Of a stretch of 37,095 nucleotides of DNA, positions 8,347 through 17,043 are shown in pieces (the first letter of the stretch is position 1; the number at the start of each line of letters is the position of its first letter). The translations under genes were made by a program, and so were the position numbers. Under the pieces are notes generated by a model. It made no database searches. It saw only the letters and a program-made list of their open reading frames with translations, and was not told the DNA's origin. Origin of the DNA: Comamonadaceae bacterium (lineage in GTDB: Bacteria > Pseudomonadota > Gammaproteobacteria > Burkholderiales > Burkholderiaceae_C). Location: assembly GCA_947485165.1 (NCBI GenBank), contig CANKRG010000019.1, positions 1-37,095 of the forward strand, written 5' to 3'.

Positions 8347-8421
8347 GGTGAGATCCTTTTAAATTGGCAAAAATGTGCTAAGAATGAGCTAAAAGTGCAG
8401 ATACATTAGAGTAAGTGCATT

Positions 8422-11157
8422 GTGACAGAAAGCAAGTCCCCCTTGATTGATATCGCGTCAGATTTTGACCCCCTCAACTTAAACACTGCTTATTGGCACC
8501 GTCTGTGCACTGATATCCAAGCGGTCAGCCTGCAAAACGGCGTGCATTTGTCGCGCTGCGTGGTGTTGCTACCTTTTGCGCAGCTCATGCCGCTGGCCAG
8601 ACGCTATTGGGCGCAAATCTACCCATCCGGCTTTGTGCCGCAGTTTCAAACCACGTCGAATTGGGCGAACCAGCTGCGGCCTTTCTCGCATGAAATTGGC
8701 GATATCAGCTTTGAGATGGCGCAAGACGTGCTCAAAGCCGCGAACTTGCTGAAAACTGCCAAGTTGGACATTTTTGCCAGTTTGGACGCCACTCAGCAAG
8801 ATTTGATCACCACGCGCTTGGTCGAAGCCGCGCACCAACTTGCTGCCAGCGCCGCAGCTGTTGAACCGCAAAAGCGCTTAGATTGGGCGGCCGATATGCG
8901 GCGCGACGTGTTTGGCGGCATCGTGTCGCCGACGTTTGCCAACGAATCTTCCCTTGCGCAGCTCGCACTTTACTGGGCATCTACCAGCGGTTACACCAGC
9001 GATGTGTTGTTTGATGATGCGTTGGTAAAAAGTCAAACCGATTATTTGTTCGTTTTAGAAGGCTTACAGCGTGACCCGTTGGTGCGGGCTTTAGCAAATC
9101 ATTGGGGTGAAAACACGTCACTTTTGGCGCAGCCCGATACTCAACTGCCAGATAAACTTGCCGGAATCTCCCTGTACCCAGCGAAAGACGCGCATGACGA
9201 GGCGCAACTTGCCGCTGCCTGCGTGCTTAGCCACATAGCAGCAGGGCGAACACCCGTCGCGCTAGCCGCCACAGACCGCGCTTTGACCCGACGCATACGC
9301 GCCATGCTGGCCACGCAAAACGTGCAAGTGCGCGACGAAAACGGCTGGATTCTGTCCACAACCCGAGCTGCTTCCAAGCTGATGGGCTACCTCAAAGCCT
9401 GCGCTTGGAACGCGAGTACCGACAGCGTGCTGGATTTTTTGAAAAACAGCGATGCTCATATTGTTGCGGCTGACGAGCTAGCCGCGCTTGAAAAAACTGT
9501 GAGAAAAGCAAACCGAGCCTCTTGGTCAAGCTGGGTGGCGTTGATAAATCAAGAGGGCGCATCAAAGAAAGAGGGCGCATCGGAGCTGTCATTTGCGCAC
9601 ACTCCGTCATTCCCGCGAAAGTGGGAATCCACAAGCGCCACCGTAGATTCCCGTCTTCACGGGAATGACGAACTGTCAGCTTTAACGCAAAAAATCGAAA
9701 CCGCCCGCGCTGGTTTGCAGTCGCCTCGTATTTTGAGCGCTTGGCTGGTGGCATTGCGCACGGCTTTGGAAAGCAGCGGTTTATTACAAGTGCTTGAAGA
9801 CGATTTGGCAGGCGTCAACGTGCTGGAAGTTTTGCATATTCAAGGCAACTCAGCGCAAAATTTACCCCACACTGGTGAGCGCTGGAGCTTGGCCGAATTC
9901 ACCGCTTGGGTGAACACCGCCTTAGAGTCTGCCAGCTACAAACCGCCGTATCCCGATCAAGCGCAGGCCGTGATTTTGCCCATGAGCCAACTCTTGGCCC
10001 GCCCGTTTGCGGCGGCGGTGTTGGCGGGCTGTGACGAAGCACGGTTCGACCCATCGCCCATGCTGCCCGGCCAGTGGTCACCCGCGGAGCGCTTGGCGTT
10101 GGGGCTCATCACCCGCGAAGAGCAAGATGCCGCCACTCGCGCCGCCTGGCATATCGCCCTGCAAACACCGGTGTGTGACGTGCTGTGGCGACAGTCTGAG
10201 AGCACGGGCGAGCCGATTTTGCCCAGCAGCTTGCTGCAAAGTTTGCAGCTGACATTGAAGCTGAATAAGGCAGAAAAAATATCAACCGAGCCTCGCATCA
10301 AGCAAGCTTTAGAAGCCAACCCAACGCCCAGACCGCAGCCCAACGGCAGCCAACTACCCGTCACCCGCCTGTCCGCCAGCGGCTACAGCAAGCTGCGCAC
10401 CTGCCCGTACCAATTTTTTTCGCTGCAGCAGTTGGGCTTGAAGGAAGACGACGAGCTGCAAGAAACGCTGGACAAGCGCGAGTTTGGGCTGTGGTTGCAT
10501 GCGGTGCTGAGTCATTTTCACGAAGCACTGAATAATTTCTCAGAAATAGACTCAAATATGCCATCAGCCGACGTATTTATTTCTTATACTGCTATGTTAA
10601 ATATAGCATCAAAGGTGGTAACTTCGGCGCAAAATATTCCTGATGATGCTTTTCTGCCGTGGGCTGCAATGTGGCCCAAGTTGCGCGATGGCTATGTGAA
10701 CTGGTTGATGGGGCATCAAGCAGCGGGGTGGACATTTGACCAAGCGGAAGTTTGGCGGGAGCTATCGATTGGCAATTTTGGTTTGAAACTTGTGGGGCAG
10801 CTTGACCGCATTGACGTGTCTGCAGACGGCACGTCTATGGTGTTGGACTACAAAACAGAAAGCACGTCCAACACGACTAAACGGCTCAAAAACCCGCTCG
10901 AAGATGTGCAATTGGCGTTTTACGCTGCTGTGGTGGGCGCTGACCCGATTGCGGCCGCTTACGTCAACATCAGCGAAAAAGAGAGCAAAACCTATGCGCA
11001 AGCGGATATTGACCACAGCCGCAGTGCTTTGATTGAAGGCATTTTGGACGATATGCAAAACATCAGCCAAGGCAAGCCGCTGCCCGCCTTGGGTGAGGGC
11101 ACCGCTTGTGACTACTGCGCGGCGCGTGGGCTGTGTCGGAAGGATTTTTGGGTATGA
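8422..11157 (+). CDS. addB: AddB-type exonuclease subunit (PD-(D/E)XK nuclease)
   Basis: The 911-residue protein is the nuclease partner of the downstream helicase in an AddAB-like double-strand break processing complex. A divergent inactive helicase-like region fills the N-terminal two thirds (no Walker A seen). The RecB-family nuclease core near the C-terminus has Gly-Gln-Leu-Asp-Arg-Ile-Asp (about 791) and Val-Leu-Asp-Tyr-Lys-Thr (about 806). Four cysteines suited to an iron-sulfur cluster frame it: Cys660 in Arg-Thr-Cys-Pro-Tyr-Gln-Phe, then Cys896, Cys899 and Cys905 near the end. The start is GTG at 8422. Two in-frame repeats are inserted: a family B palindrome (about residues 394-416) and a family A copy (about 710-729). 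The stop overlaps the addA start as ATGA. Confidence 0.88.
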   Translation: MTESKSPLIDIASDFDPLNLNTAYWHRLCTDIQAVSLQNGVHLSRCVVLLPFAQLMPLARRYWAQIYPSGFVPQFQTTSNWANQLRPFSHEIGDISFEMAQDVLKAANLLKTAKLDIFASLDATQQDLITTRLVEAAHQLAASAAAVEPQKRLDWAADMRRDVFGGIVSPTFANESSLAQLALYWASTSGYTSDVLFDDALVKSQTDYLFVLEGLQRDPLVRALANHWGENTSLLAQPDTQLPDKLAGISLYPAKDAHDEAQLAAACVLSHIAAGRTPVALAATDRALTRRIRAMLATQNVQVRDENGWILSTTRAASKLMGYLKACAWNASTDSVLDFLKNSDAHIVAADELAALEKTVRKANRASWSSWVALINQEGASKKEGASELSFAHTPSFPRKWESTSATVDSRLHGNDELSALTQKIETARAGLQSPRILSAWLVALRTALESSGLLQVLEDDLAGVNVLEVLHIQGNSAQNLPHTGERWSLAEFTAWVNTALESASYKPPYPDQAQAVILPMSQLLARPFAAAVLAGCDEARFDPSPMLPGQWSPAERLALGLITREEQDAATRAAWHIALQTPVCDVLWRQSESTGEPILPSSLLQSLQLTLKLNKAEKISTEPRIKQALEANPTPRPQPNGSQLPVTRLSASGYSKLRTCPYQFFSLQQLGLKEDDELQETLDKREFGLWLHAVLSHFHEALNNFSEIDSNMPSADVFISYTAMLNIASKVVTSAQNIPDDAFLPWAAMWPKLRDGYVNWLMGHQAAGWTFDQAEVWRELSIGNFGLKLVGQLDRIDVSADGTSMVLDYKTESTSNTTKRLKNPLEDVQLAFYAAVVGADPIAAAYVNISEKESKTYAQADIDHSRSALIEGILDDMQNISQGKPLPALGEGTACDYCAARGLCRKDFWV
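9605..9670 (+). repeat. dRS3-like palindromic repeat family B, copy 2 (inside addB)
   Basis: The 66-bp unit begins CGTCATTCCCGCGAAAGTGGG and ends CCCGTCTTCACGGGAATGACG; each end is a hairpin and the ends pair with each other. It is 22 codons long, so the frame is kept, and it encodes a peptide starting Ser-Phe-Pro-Arg-Lys and containing Asp-Ser-Arg-Leu-His-Gly-Asn-Asp. The surrounding segment is rich in Lys, Glu, Gly and Ser and looks like a loop. Confidence 0.88.
10553..10608 (+). repeat. Dispersed palindromic repeat family A, copy 4 (inside addB)
   Basis: It reads CAAATATGCCATCAGCC, GACGTATTTATTTC, then TGCTATGTTAAATATAGCA as the terminal palindrome. It encodes a peptide with Ser-Asn-Met-Pro-x-Ala-Asp-Val followed by Tyr-x-Ala. 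Copy 7 in the asparaginase gene gives the same pattern. It lies between the Cys660 region and the catalytic core of AddB. Confidence 0.75.
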
Positions 11158-14100
11158 CGGCCGCTTACGAGCACAACGGCAAGTCCGTTTCTAGCGCCCA
11201 GTTTTACGCCATTGCATGCGACCCAAGGCGCAGCGTTGCGGTGGAAGCCTGCGCGGGTGCGGGAAAAACTTGGATGCTGGTGTCGCGCATCATTCGGGCT
11301 TTGCTGGAAGACGAATCGCCCAACGGTGACAAGGCTGAAATCAAAGCGCACGAGATTCTAGCCATCACCTTCACCAAAAAAGCTGCGGGTGAAATGCGTC
11401 AGCGTTTGCAGGAGTGGTTGGCAGAGTTTACTTTTGCGACACCTGAAAAGCTGGAACAAGAGTTGGTTTTGCGGGGCATTTCAAGACAAAATTTAGATCC
11501 CAAAAACAGCCTGCAGACGGCAGATTCATTGCCCGCGCAGCTGCAAAATTTATATCAAAAAATGCTCTCGCAAGGACGCGGTGTGCAGATCAAAACCTTT
11601 CATGGCTGGTTTGCCTCACTGTTGCGTACCGCGCCGCTGTCTGTGCTGGAAGGCTTGAATTTGCCGGCAAATTACACGCTGCTGGAAGACGATAAATTGG
11701 CCGTGCCCAGCGTGTGGCGGCGGTTTTTTGGCACCTTGTTGAAAGACGAAACGGCCAAGCGCGATTTTGAGGAGTTGGTCGCTGAGCACGGCAAATCCCA
11801 AGCGCTGAAGGCTTTGGAAGAGGCGCTGTCTAAGCGGGTTGAGTTTGAATTAGCAGATGAAAAAGGGCTGGTTGCTGCCTCTGTGCCGCATTTTGCTGAG
11901 TTTTTCCCTGATCTCGTAGGTTGTGATTCACCTGAAGCTGCCTTTTTAAATACTGACGCAAACAACGACATTCGCCGCCAAATACTGGTCGATGCAGCCA
12001 AAATTCTAGGCGCAGTATCGCAAAAAACCTTTAGCGCCAAGGGGGTGGAGCTGGAAAAAGCGATCACTGGCAACGACTTAGCTGGTGCAATAGCCGCTTT
12101 ACTGACCGAAAAAGGCACGCCGCGCAAGTTCAACGCCACCTTGTCGGACAACGAGTTTGTCGCGAGGGCGCAAGATTTAGCGCTTCGCTTCCAAGCCGCC
12201 ATGGCCCAGCACGCCGCCTGGCAACACCAGCAGCGCATGGCGCGGTTGACGCGGATTTTGATCGCCGAATTCGCAGCTCTGAAACGCCAGCGCGGCTGGG
12301 TGGACATGAACGATGTGGAGCGTGCTGCGCTGGTGATGTTATCCAGCTCCGAGCTGAGCGGCTGGGTGCAAGAGCGGCTGGACGCGCGGGTGAAGCACCT
12401 GATGATTGACGAATTTCAAGACACCAGCCCGCTCCAGTGGCAGGCTTTGTACGCTTGGTTGTCTGGCTACGCGGGTGCGGGTGGCAAGCCGCCGACGGTG
12501 TTTATCGTGGGTGACCCTAAGCAGAGTATCTACCGCTTCCGTCGTGCCGAGCCGCAAGTATTCATGGCGGCTCAAAAGTTTGTTCAAGACGGTTTAGATG
12601 GCGATTTGTTGAGCTGCGACCACACGCGGCGCAACGCGGTGCAGGTGGTGCAAGCGGTGAATACTGTGATGTTGCAGGCGCAGGATGTGAAGCAGTATTC
12701 AGACTATCGAGCCCACAGCACAGAGCTTGTTGAGGTGGGCTCTGTCGTGCGTTTGCCGCAAATTGAACGCATAGAAAAAGATAAAAATGCAGAAGAATCT
12801 GCAGAAATCGTGTGGCGCGACAGTTTGACCGAGCCACGCGAAGAAGTCGAAGAAAAAACGGTGACCTTGGAATGTCGGCAAGTAGCGCAGTTCATTCAGC
12901 AGCTTTTGGAATCGGGTAAAAAACCCAAAGAAATCATGGTTTTAGCGCGTAAGCGGGCGCGTTTGGCTGTCATGCAAACCGCGCTGCAAGCGCGCAGCAT
13001 TGCCAGCCAGCAACCTGAAAAAACCAACTTGGCCGACGCGCCCGAGGTGCAAGACATCATCGCGCTACTTGATGCGTTGGTGTCAACGACGCATGATTTG
13101 TCACTCGCCCGCGCGCTGAAGTCGCCCCTGTTTGGGTTGACGGATGATGATTTGGTGGAGATTGCAGTAGTACAGAAAGCGAATTCTTCAAGTTCGAATT
13201 CATGGTTTGATTTGCTACAAAATTCAGAGCACTTTAGGTTTGAAATACGCCGGCTAGGGTCTAAATTAACCCTCTGGAAGGGGTGGTTGGATCGCTTGCC
13301 ATCGCATGACGCCTTGGACGCTATTTTTCACGATGGCGACGTGCTCGCCCGCTACGCCAGCGCCGCACCGGCAACGCGACGGGAAAGCGTTTTGTCGAAT
13401 TTGAATGCCTTGCTCAGTGCGGCACTAGACATTGACCAAGCCCGGTATTTGACGCCGTATGCCTTTGTCCGCGCTATGAAAGCGGGATTGAGTGCGGCTA
13501 GTTCGGACGGTGACTCTGACATGGCGGACGCCACACAAACGGTGAAATCGCCCATGAAAAGCGATGACAACACCATTCGGTTGCTGACGATTCACGGCGC
13601 GAAGGGCTTGGAGGCCGATATCGTCATCATCTTGGACACCGACGCTGCGCCTTCAGCAGCAGCGACGATGCGGGTCTTGGTCGATTGGCCGGGTGAGACG
13701 GCAACGCCGACCAGTTTTGTCTTTCTAGCCAGTGAAAGCCGCCCCGCGCCTAGTGCCGCTGCTGCGTTTGAGATTGAAAAGCAGGCGAGGCTACGCGAAG
13801 AGTTGAACGCTTTGTACGTGGCGATGACGCGCGCGCGGCAGCAATTGGTTATCTCCAGCAGCCAGCCGCGCCATGTGAACGCTGAGAGCTGGTGGCAGCG
13901 CATGCAAACTGTGGCTGAGCCGACCCCTTCCGTTCACCCTGGGCCTGTCGAAGGGTTTAAGCAGGCAAGTCAGCAAGCTCAACCCGAACGGGGGCTTATA
14001 TCGAACACGATTGAGCTTTGGGTGCTTCCTATCCTTGAAAGTATAGAAAACACCTCAAAAAAGACATCAAATTCGACTGTATCCGGCGTATATATTGATT

Positions 14101-14624
14101 ACGGTGCTATTGAAAGTGTAGTATATTCTGCTCAGAAAGTGGCTCAAACATCGCTTGAATCCCTAGAATCCCTAGAATCCCTAGAATCCCTAGAATCCCT
14201 AGAGTCTCGCATTGGCCAAGCCATGCACCGCTTGCTGCAGCGGGCTGATGTCACAGCGGTGGATGCCGTGGCGCTGGAGTTTAAGCTGAGCAGCCAAGAA
14301 GTCGAGCAAGCCGTGCAGATGGCGCAGCGCATCATGGCGGGTGAGGGCGCTTGGGCTTGGGACCATGCCGTGATTGGTTGGCAAGGCAATGAAATCGAGC
14401 TCACCGCCCACGGTAAGCTCTTGCGCCTAGACCGCTTGGTGCGCCGCAGTGACACGGGTGACTGGTGGGTGCTGGACTACAAATCTGAATCGCAACCGCA
14501 GAGTAAACCTGAGCTTGTGTCCCAAATGCGTGGTTATGTCGCTGCAGTGCAAGCTTGTTATGCGGGTGAATCAGTGCGGGCGGCATTTTTGACAGCGACG
14601 GGGAAAATGGTTGAAGTGATTTAG
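11154..14624 (+). CDS. addA: AddA-type UvrD/Rep helicase-nuclease subunit
   Basis: The 1156-residue protein is a superfamily 1A helicase with a C-terminal nuclease, the motor of an AddAB-like complex that resects double-strand breaks. Visible motifs in order: Walker A Ala-Gly-Ala-Gly-Lys-Thr (about residue 35), Thr-Phe-Thr-Lys-Lys-Ala-Ala, Walker B Asp-Glu-Phe-Gln-Asp-Thr (about 418), Gly-Asp-Pro-Lys-Gln-Ser-Ile-Tyr-Arg-Phe, His-Gly-Ala-Lys-Gly-Leu-Glu, Tyr-Val-Ala-Met-Thr-Arg-Ala, and the nuclease Val-Leu-Asp-Tyr-Lys-Ser (about 1107). The start at 11154 is chosen for the ATGA overlap with addB; an in-frame ATG 7 codons earlier has less support. Five in-frame repeats interrupt it (12709, 13212, 13925, 14068, 14157). 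The last two sit in the linker just before the nuclease domain. Confidence 0.9.
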   Translation: MTAAYEHNGKSVSSAQFYAIACDPRRSVAVEACAGAGKTWMLVSRIIRALLEDESPNGDKAEIKAHEILAITFTKKAAGEMRQRLQEWLAEFTFATPEKLEQELVLRGISRQNLDPKNSLQTADSLPAQLQNLYQKMLSQGRGVQIKTFHGWFASLLRTAPLSVLEGLNLPANYTLLEDDKLAVPSVWRRFFGTLLKDETAKRDFEELVAEHGKSQALKALEEALSKRVEFELADEKGLVAASVPHFAEFFPDLVGCDSPEAAFLNTDANNDIRRQILVDAAKILGAVSQKTFSAKGVELEKAITGNDLAGAIAALLTEKGTPRKFNATLSDNEFVARAQDLALRFQAAMAQHAAWQHQQRMARLTRILIAEFAALKRQRGWVDMNDVERAALVMLSSSELSGWVQERLDARVKHLMIDEFQDTSPLQWQALYAWLSGYAGAGGKPPTVFIVGDPKQSIYRFRRAEPQVFMAAQKFVQDGLDGDLLSCDHTRRNAVQVVQAVNTVMLQAQDVKQYSDYRAHSTELVEVGSVVRLPQIERIEKDKNAEESAEIVWRDSLTEPREEVEEKTVTLECRQVAQFIQQLLESGKKPKEIMVLARKRARLAVMQTALQARSIASQQPEKTNLADAPEVQDIIALLDALVSTTHDLSLARALKSPLFGLTDDDLVEIAVVQKANSSSSNSWFDLLQNSEHFRFEIRRLGSKLTLWKGWLDRLPSHDALDAIFHDGDVLARYASAAPATRRESVLSNLNALLSAALDIDQARYLTPYAFVRAMKAGLSAASSDGDSDMADATQTVKSPMKSDDNTIRLLTIHGAKGLEADIVIILDTDAAPSAAATMRVLVDWPGETATPTSFVFLASESRPAPSAAAAFEIEKQARLREELNALYVAMTRARQQLVISSSQPRHVNAESWWQRMQTVAEPTPSVHPGPVEGFKQASQQAQPERGLISNTIELWVLPILESIENTSKKTSNSTVSGVYIDYGAIESVVYSAQKVAQTSLESLESLESLESLESLESRIGQAMHRLLQRADVTAVDAVALEFKLSSQEVEQAVQMAQRIMAGEGAWAWDHAVIGWQGNEIELTAHGKLLRLDRLVRRSDTGDWWVLDYKSESQPQSKPELVSQMRGYVAAVQACYAGESVRAAFLTATGKMVEVI
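12709..12742. repeat. GAGCCCAC/GTGGGCTC palindromic repeat (inside addA)
   Basis: An 8-bp perfect inverted repeat encloses AGCACAGAGCTTGTTGAG. Its translation contains Ala-His-Ser-Thr-Glu-Leu-Val-Glu-Val. It resembles the widespread small repeats built around a GAGC-TTGTCGAAC-like centre. It lies after the GDPKQS motif, in the accessory region of the helicase. Confidence 0.5.
13212..13267 (-). repeat. Dispersed palindromic repeat family A, copy 5 (inside addA)
   Basis: On the minus strand it reads TTTAGACCCTAGCC, GGCGTATTTC, then AGTGCTCTGAATTTTGTAGC. It is translated in addA as part of a segment containing Phe-Glu-Ile-Arg-Arg-Leu-Gly. The core is exact and the ends are diverged. Confidence 0.6.
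13925..13955. repeat. CCCTTC/GAAGGG palindromic repeat (inside addA)
   Basis: CCCTTC and GAAGGG enclose CGTTCACCCTGGGCCTGTC. This is the form of a small repeat found in very many proteobacterial genomes (CGTTCACCCTGAGCCTGTCGA type). It is translated as Pro-Ser-Val-His-Pro-Gly-Pro-Val-Glu-Gly-Phe. It falls after the last helicase motif, before the nuclease domain. Confidence 0.75.
14068..14124 (+). repeat. Dispersed palindromic repeat family A, copy 6 (inside addA)
   Basis: It reads CAAATTCGACTGTATCC, GGCGTATATATTGATTAC, then GGTGCTATTGAAAGTGTAGTA. Its peptide, Ser-Gly-Val-Tyr-Ile-Asp-Tyr-Gly-Ala-Ile, is in the same frame as copies 4 and 7. It lies 32 bp before the 9-bp tandem array. Confidence 0.7.
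14157..14201. repeat. 9-bp tandem repeat, five perfect units (inside addA)
   Basis: The unit GAATCCCTA occurs five times without a mismatch, followed by a diverged GAGTCTCGC. It encodes repeated Glu-Ser-Leu tripeptides in the linker between the helicase and nuclease domains (about residues 1001-1016). Because the unit is three codons, gain or loss of units would change linker length without a frameshift. Confidence 0.95.
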
Positions 14625-14668
14625 CTGAAAAAATCCACACGCCGTCATTTGTCTTTTCTGCTCGCTTT

Positions 14669-14698
14669 CCGTTATTCCCGCTTTCGCGGGAATAACGG
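14669..14698. repeat. dRS3-like hairpin, half-size (between addA and flavoprotein gene)
   Basis: CCGTTATTCCCGC and GCGGGAATAACGG form a perfect 13-bp stem with a 4-nt loop. It is a single-hairpin version of family B. It lies 45 nt after the addA stop and could serve as an mRNA 3' end or weak terminator; no T-run follows. Confidence 0.8.
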
Positions 14699-14725
14699 AT
14701 CTTTGCTCATGGATAATCACTCCTA

Positions 14726-16021
14726 ATGACTAATAAAACAAAAAAACAAGTAGCTATCATCGGCGGTGGCCCAGCTGGGCTGATGGCAGCGCAAGAAGCC
14801 ATCAAAGCAGGTTTGCAGGTCGATGTCTATGACGCCATGCCCTCGGTCGGGCGCAAGTTTTTGCTGGCGGGCAAGGGTGGGCTGAATTTGACGCATTCTG
14901 AGGCTGCTGAGCCGTTTGTGTCGCGCTTTGGGGCTAGAAGTGGGGAAATTGGGGTTTTGTTGAAGCAATTTGGGGCTGCAGAGGTGCAGACCTGGGCGCA
15001 GGGCTTGGGTGTGGAGACGTTTGTCGGTTCGTCGGGGCGGGTGTTTCCTAAGGATATGAAGGCTGCACCGTTGTTGCGGGCTTGGCTGCATCAGCTGCGC
15101 GTTGCGGGGGTGCGGTTCCATATGCGGCACCGTTGGCTGGGGTGGGTAGATACAGCGTCAGAGTCGGTTACAGCAGGGCATCATTTGCAGTTTGCAACGC
15201 CAACAGGTGATGTCACCGTACATGCAGATGCGGTGGTGTTGGCTCTGGGCGGCGGCAGCTGGGCGCGGCTGGGGTCGGACGGGGCTTGGGTGTCTGTGTT
15301 GCAGCAGCAAGGCGTGCAAATCAAACCGCTTTTACCGGCTAACTGCGGGTTTGATGTGGGCTGGAGCGGCTATTTCGCGGAAAAGTTTGCGGGTCAGCCT
15401 TTCAAAACTGTGGCAATCACGGTGCAATCTAATGATGCTGACGATTCCGAGTATTCCGTCAAACCGCGATTTCAAAAACAAGGTGAGTTTGTAGCGACCA
15501 CTACCGGTGTTGAGGGCAGCTTGGTTTACGCGGCGTCGCGTTGGCTGCGTGACGATATTACGGCTATGGGAACTGCAACTTTTTACCTTGATTTGTTGCC
15601 TGATAGAACGGCTGAGCAAGTGTTGGCTGAAGTACGGCACCCGCGTGGCTCGCGCTCGTTGGTGAGCCATTTGAAGAGTCGTTTGAAGCTGGACGGCATC
15701 AAAGTGGCGTTGTTGCATGAAATTTTGGGTAAAGATGCTTTGCATGACGCCGTTGCTTTGGCCGCTGGCATCAAAGCTTTGCCGATCACCTTGAAAGCTG
15801 CTCGCCCGATTGACGAGGCGATCAGCAGCGCGGGTGGGGTGGCGTTTGAGGGAATGAGTTCAGCGCTCATGCTGAAAACGAACGAAAAGCTACCCAGTGG
15901 CGTATTTTGCTCGGGCGAAATGCTGGACTGGGAAGCACCTACGGGTGGCTATTTGCTAACCGCCTGTCTGTCTAGCGGTTTTGCGACAGGGCAGGGAGTG
16001 GCTCAGTTTTTGGCCCCTTAG
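14726..16021 (+). CDS. HI0933-like NAD(P)/FAD-dependent oxidoreductase (YhiN/TIGR03862-type)
   Basis: The 431-residue flavoprotein begins with a Rossmann FAD-binding motif (Gly-Gly-Gly-Pro-Ala-Gly-Leu-Met-Ala-Ala, about residues 12-21). A Gly-Arg-Lys-Phe-Leu-Leu-Ala-Gly-Lys-Gly-Gly-Leu-Asn-Leu-Thr block typical of the HI0933/BaiN family follows. The C-terminus has Cys-Ser-Gly-Glu-Met-Leu-Asp-Trp-Glu-Ala-Pro-Thr-Gly-Gly-Tyr, the second FAD contact. Family members are poorly characterised; the substrate is unknown. It is separated from addA by about 100 nt with a hairpin, and is convergent with the next gene. Confidence 0.88.
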   Translation: MTNKTKKQVAIIGGGPAGLMAAQEAIKAGLQVDVYDAMPSVGRKFLLAGKGGLNLTHSEAAEPFVSRFGARSGEIGVLLKQFGAAEVQTWAQGLGVETFVGSSGRVFPKDMKAAPLLRAWLHQLRVAGVRFHMRHRWLGWVDTASESVTAGHHLQFATPTGDVTVHADAVVLALGGGSWARLGSDGAWVSVLQQQGVQIKPLLPANCGFDVGWSGYFAEKFAGQPFKTVAITVQSNDADDSEYSVKPRFQKQGEFVATTTGVEGSLVYAASRWLRDDITAMGTATFYLDLLPDRTAEQVLAEVRHPRGSRSLVSHLKSRLKLDGIKVALLHEILGKDALHDAVALAAGIKALPITLKAARPIDEAISSAGGVAFEGMSSALMLKTNEKLPSGVFCSGEMLDWEAPTGGYLLTACLSSGFATGQGVAQFLAP

Positions 16022-16035
16022 TTGAATGCGCTAGC

Positions 16036-17043
16036 CTAGCGTCTAAGCTGCAATGCGCCTGGATTGACGATATTGGTGGGCGTGCCTTTGACGAAATGAA
16101 GAATGTTGTCAAAGGCAGCGCTGAAGTACATTTCGTAGGTATCTTGCTCGACGTAGCCAATGTGTGGGGTGCAGATACAGTTTTCTAAACGCAACAGCGC
16201 TTGACCTTGCAGCACGGGCTCGGTTTCAAACACATCAACCGCAGCCATGCCGGGCCGCCCACGGTTGAGTGCTGAAATGAGGGCATCGGGTTCGATAAGT
16301 TCAGCGCGAGATGTATTCACCAAAAGTGATGTGGGTTTCATCAACGACAACAATTGCGATGTCACCAAGCCACGCGTTGCATCGTGCAAGCGCAGGTGCA
16401 GCGTGATGATATCGCAGGCCGTAAAAAAGGCTTCTACCGAAGTTGCAGAAGCGTAACCATCATTTCTGGCTTTTTGACGCGATTCTTCACTGCCCCAAAT
16501 CATCACATTCATACCAAAGGCTTGGCCAAAGCCAGCGACCAATTGTCCGATTTTGCCGTAACCCCAAATACCCAAGGTACGGCCCTTGAGATTCATGCCT
16601 AGACCAAAATTTGCCGGCATGGATGTTGTTTTTAAGCCTGATTGCTGCCAGCCGCCGTGCTTGAGCGTGGCGATGTATTGCGGCAAGCGACGCATGGCAG
16701 CCATGATGAGTGCCCAGGTCATTTCTGCAGGTGCCGTCGGTGAGCCTGTGCCGTCGGCAACGGCGATGCCGTGCTCAGTGCAGACATTCACGTCAATGTG
16801 AGAACCGACTTTGCCGGTTTGCACGATCAGCTTGAGTTTGGGCAGTTTTTCAATGAGCTGTCGGTTCAAGGGGGTGCGCTCGCGTATCAGCACAATGATG
16901 TCAGCATCTTTCAATCTCAACGCGAGCTGACCAACGCCTTTGACGGTGTTGGTATAAACCTTGGCATTGAAGGCATCTAACTTGGCAGCGCAAGGGAGCT
17001 TGCGGACAGCATCTTGGTAGTCGTCTAGGATCACAATATTCAT
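16036..17043 (-). CDS. D-2-hydroxyacid dehydrogenase family protein
   Basis: The 335-residue NAD(P)-dependent enzyme has the nucleotide motif Gly-Ile-Trp-Gly-Tyr-Gly-Lys-Ile-Gly (about 155-163). It also has the catalytic arginine in Asn-Thr-Ser-Arg-Ala-Glu, the glutamate in Phe-Glu-Thr-Glu-Pro, and the histidine in Pro-His-Ile-Gly-Tyr. Start 17043 (Met-Asn-Ile-Val-Ile-Leu-Asp-Asp-Tyr) is preferred because the family begins there; the frame runs 38 codons further up without family resemblance. Possible roles are reduction of glyoxylate/hydroxypyruvate or phosphoglycerate oxidation, not separable by eye. It is not close enough to the oxalate genes to link it to them. Confidence 0.87.
   Translation of the reverse strand: MNIVILDDYQDAVRKLPCAAKLDAFNAKVYTNTVKGVGQLALRLKDADIIVLIRERTPLNRQLIEKLPKLKLIVQTGKVGSHIDVNVCTEHGIAVADGTGSPTAPAEMTWALIMAAMRRLPQYIATLKHGGWQQSGLKTTSMPANFGLGMNLKGRTLGIWGYGKIGQLVAGFGQAFGMNVMIWGSEESRQKARNDGYASATSVEAFFTACDIITLHLRLHDATRGLVTSQLLSLMKPTSLLVNTSRAELIEPDALISALNRGRPGMAAVDVFETEPVLQGQALLRLENCICTPHIGYVEQDTYEMYFSAAFDNILHFVKGTPTNIVNPGALQLRR

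Noticed and set aside
14157-14201. Possible CRISPR array
   Set aside because: The units are 9 bp and directly adjacent with no spacers; it is a coding tandem repeat.
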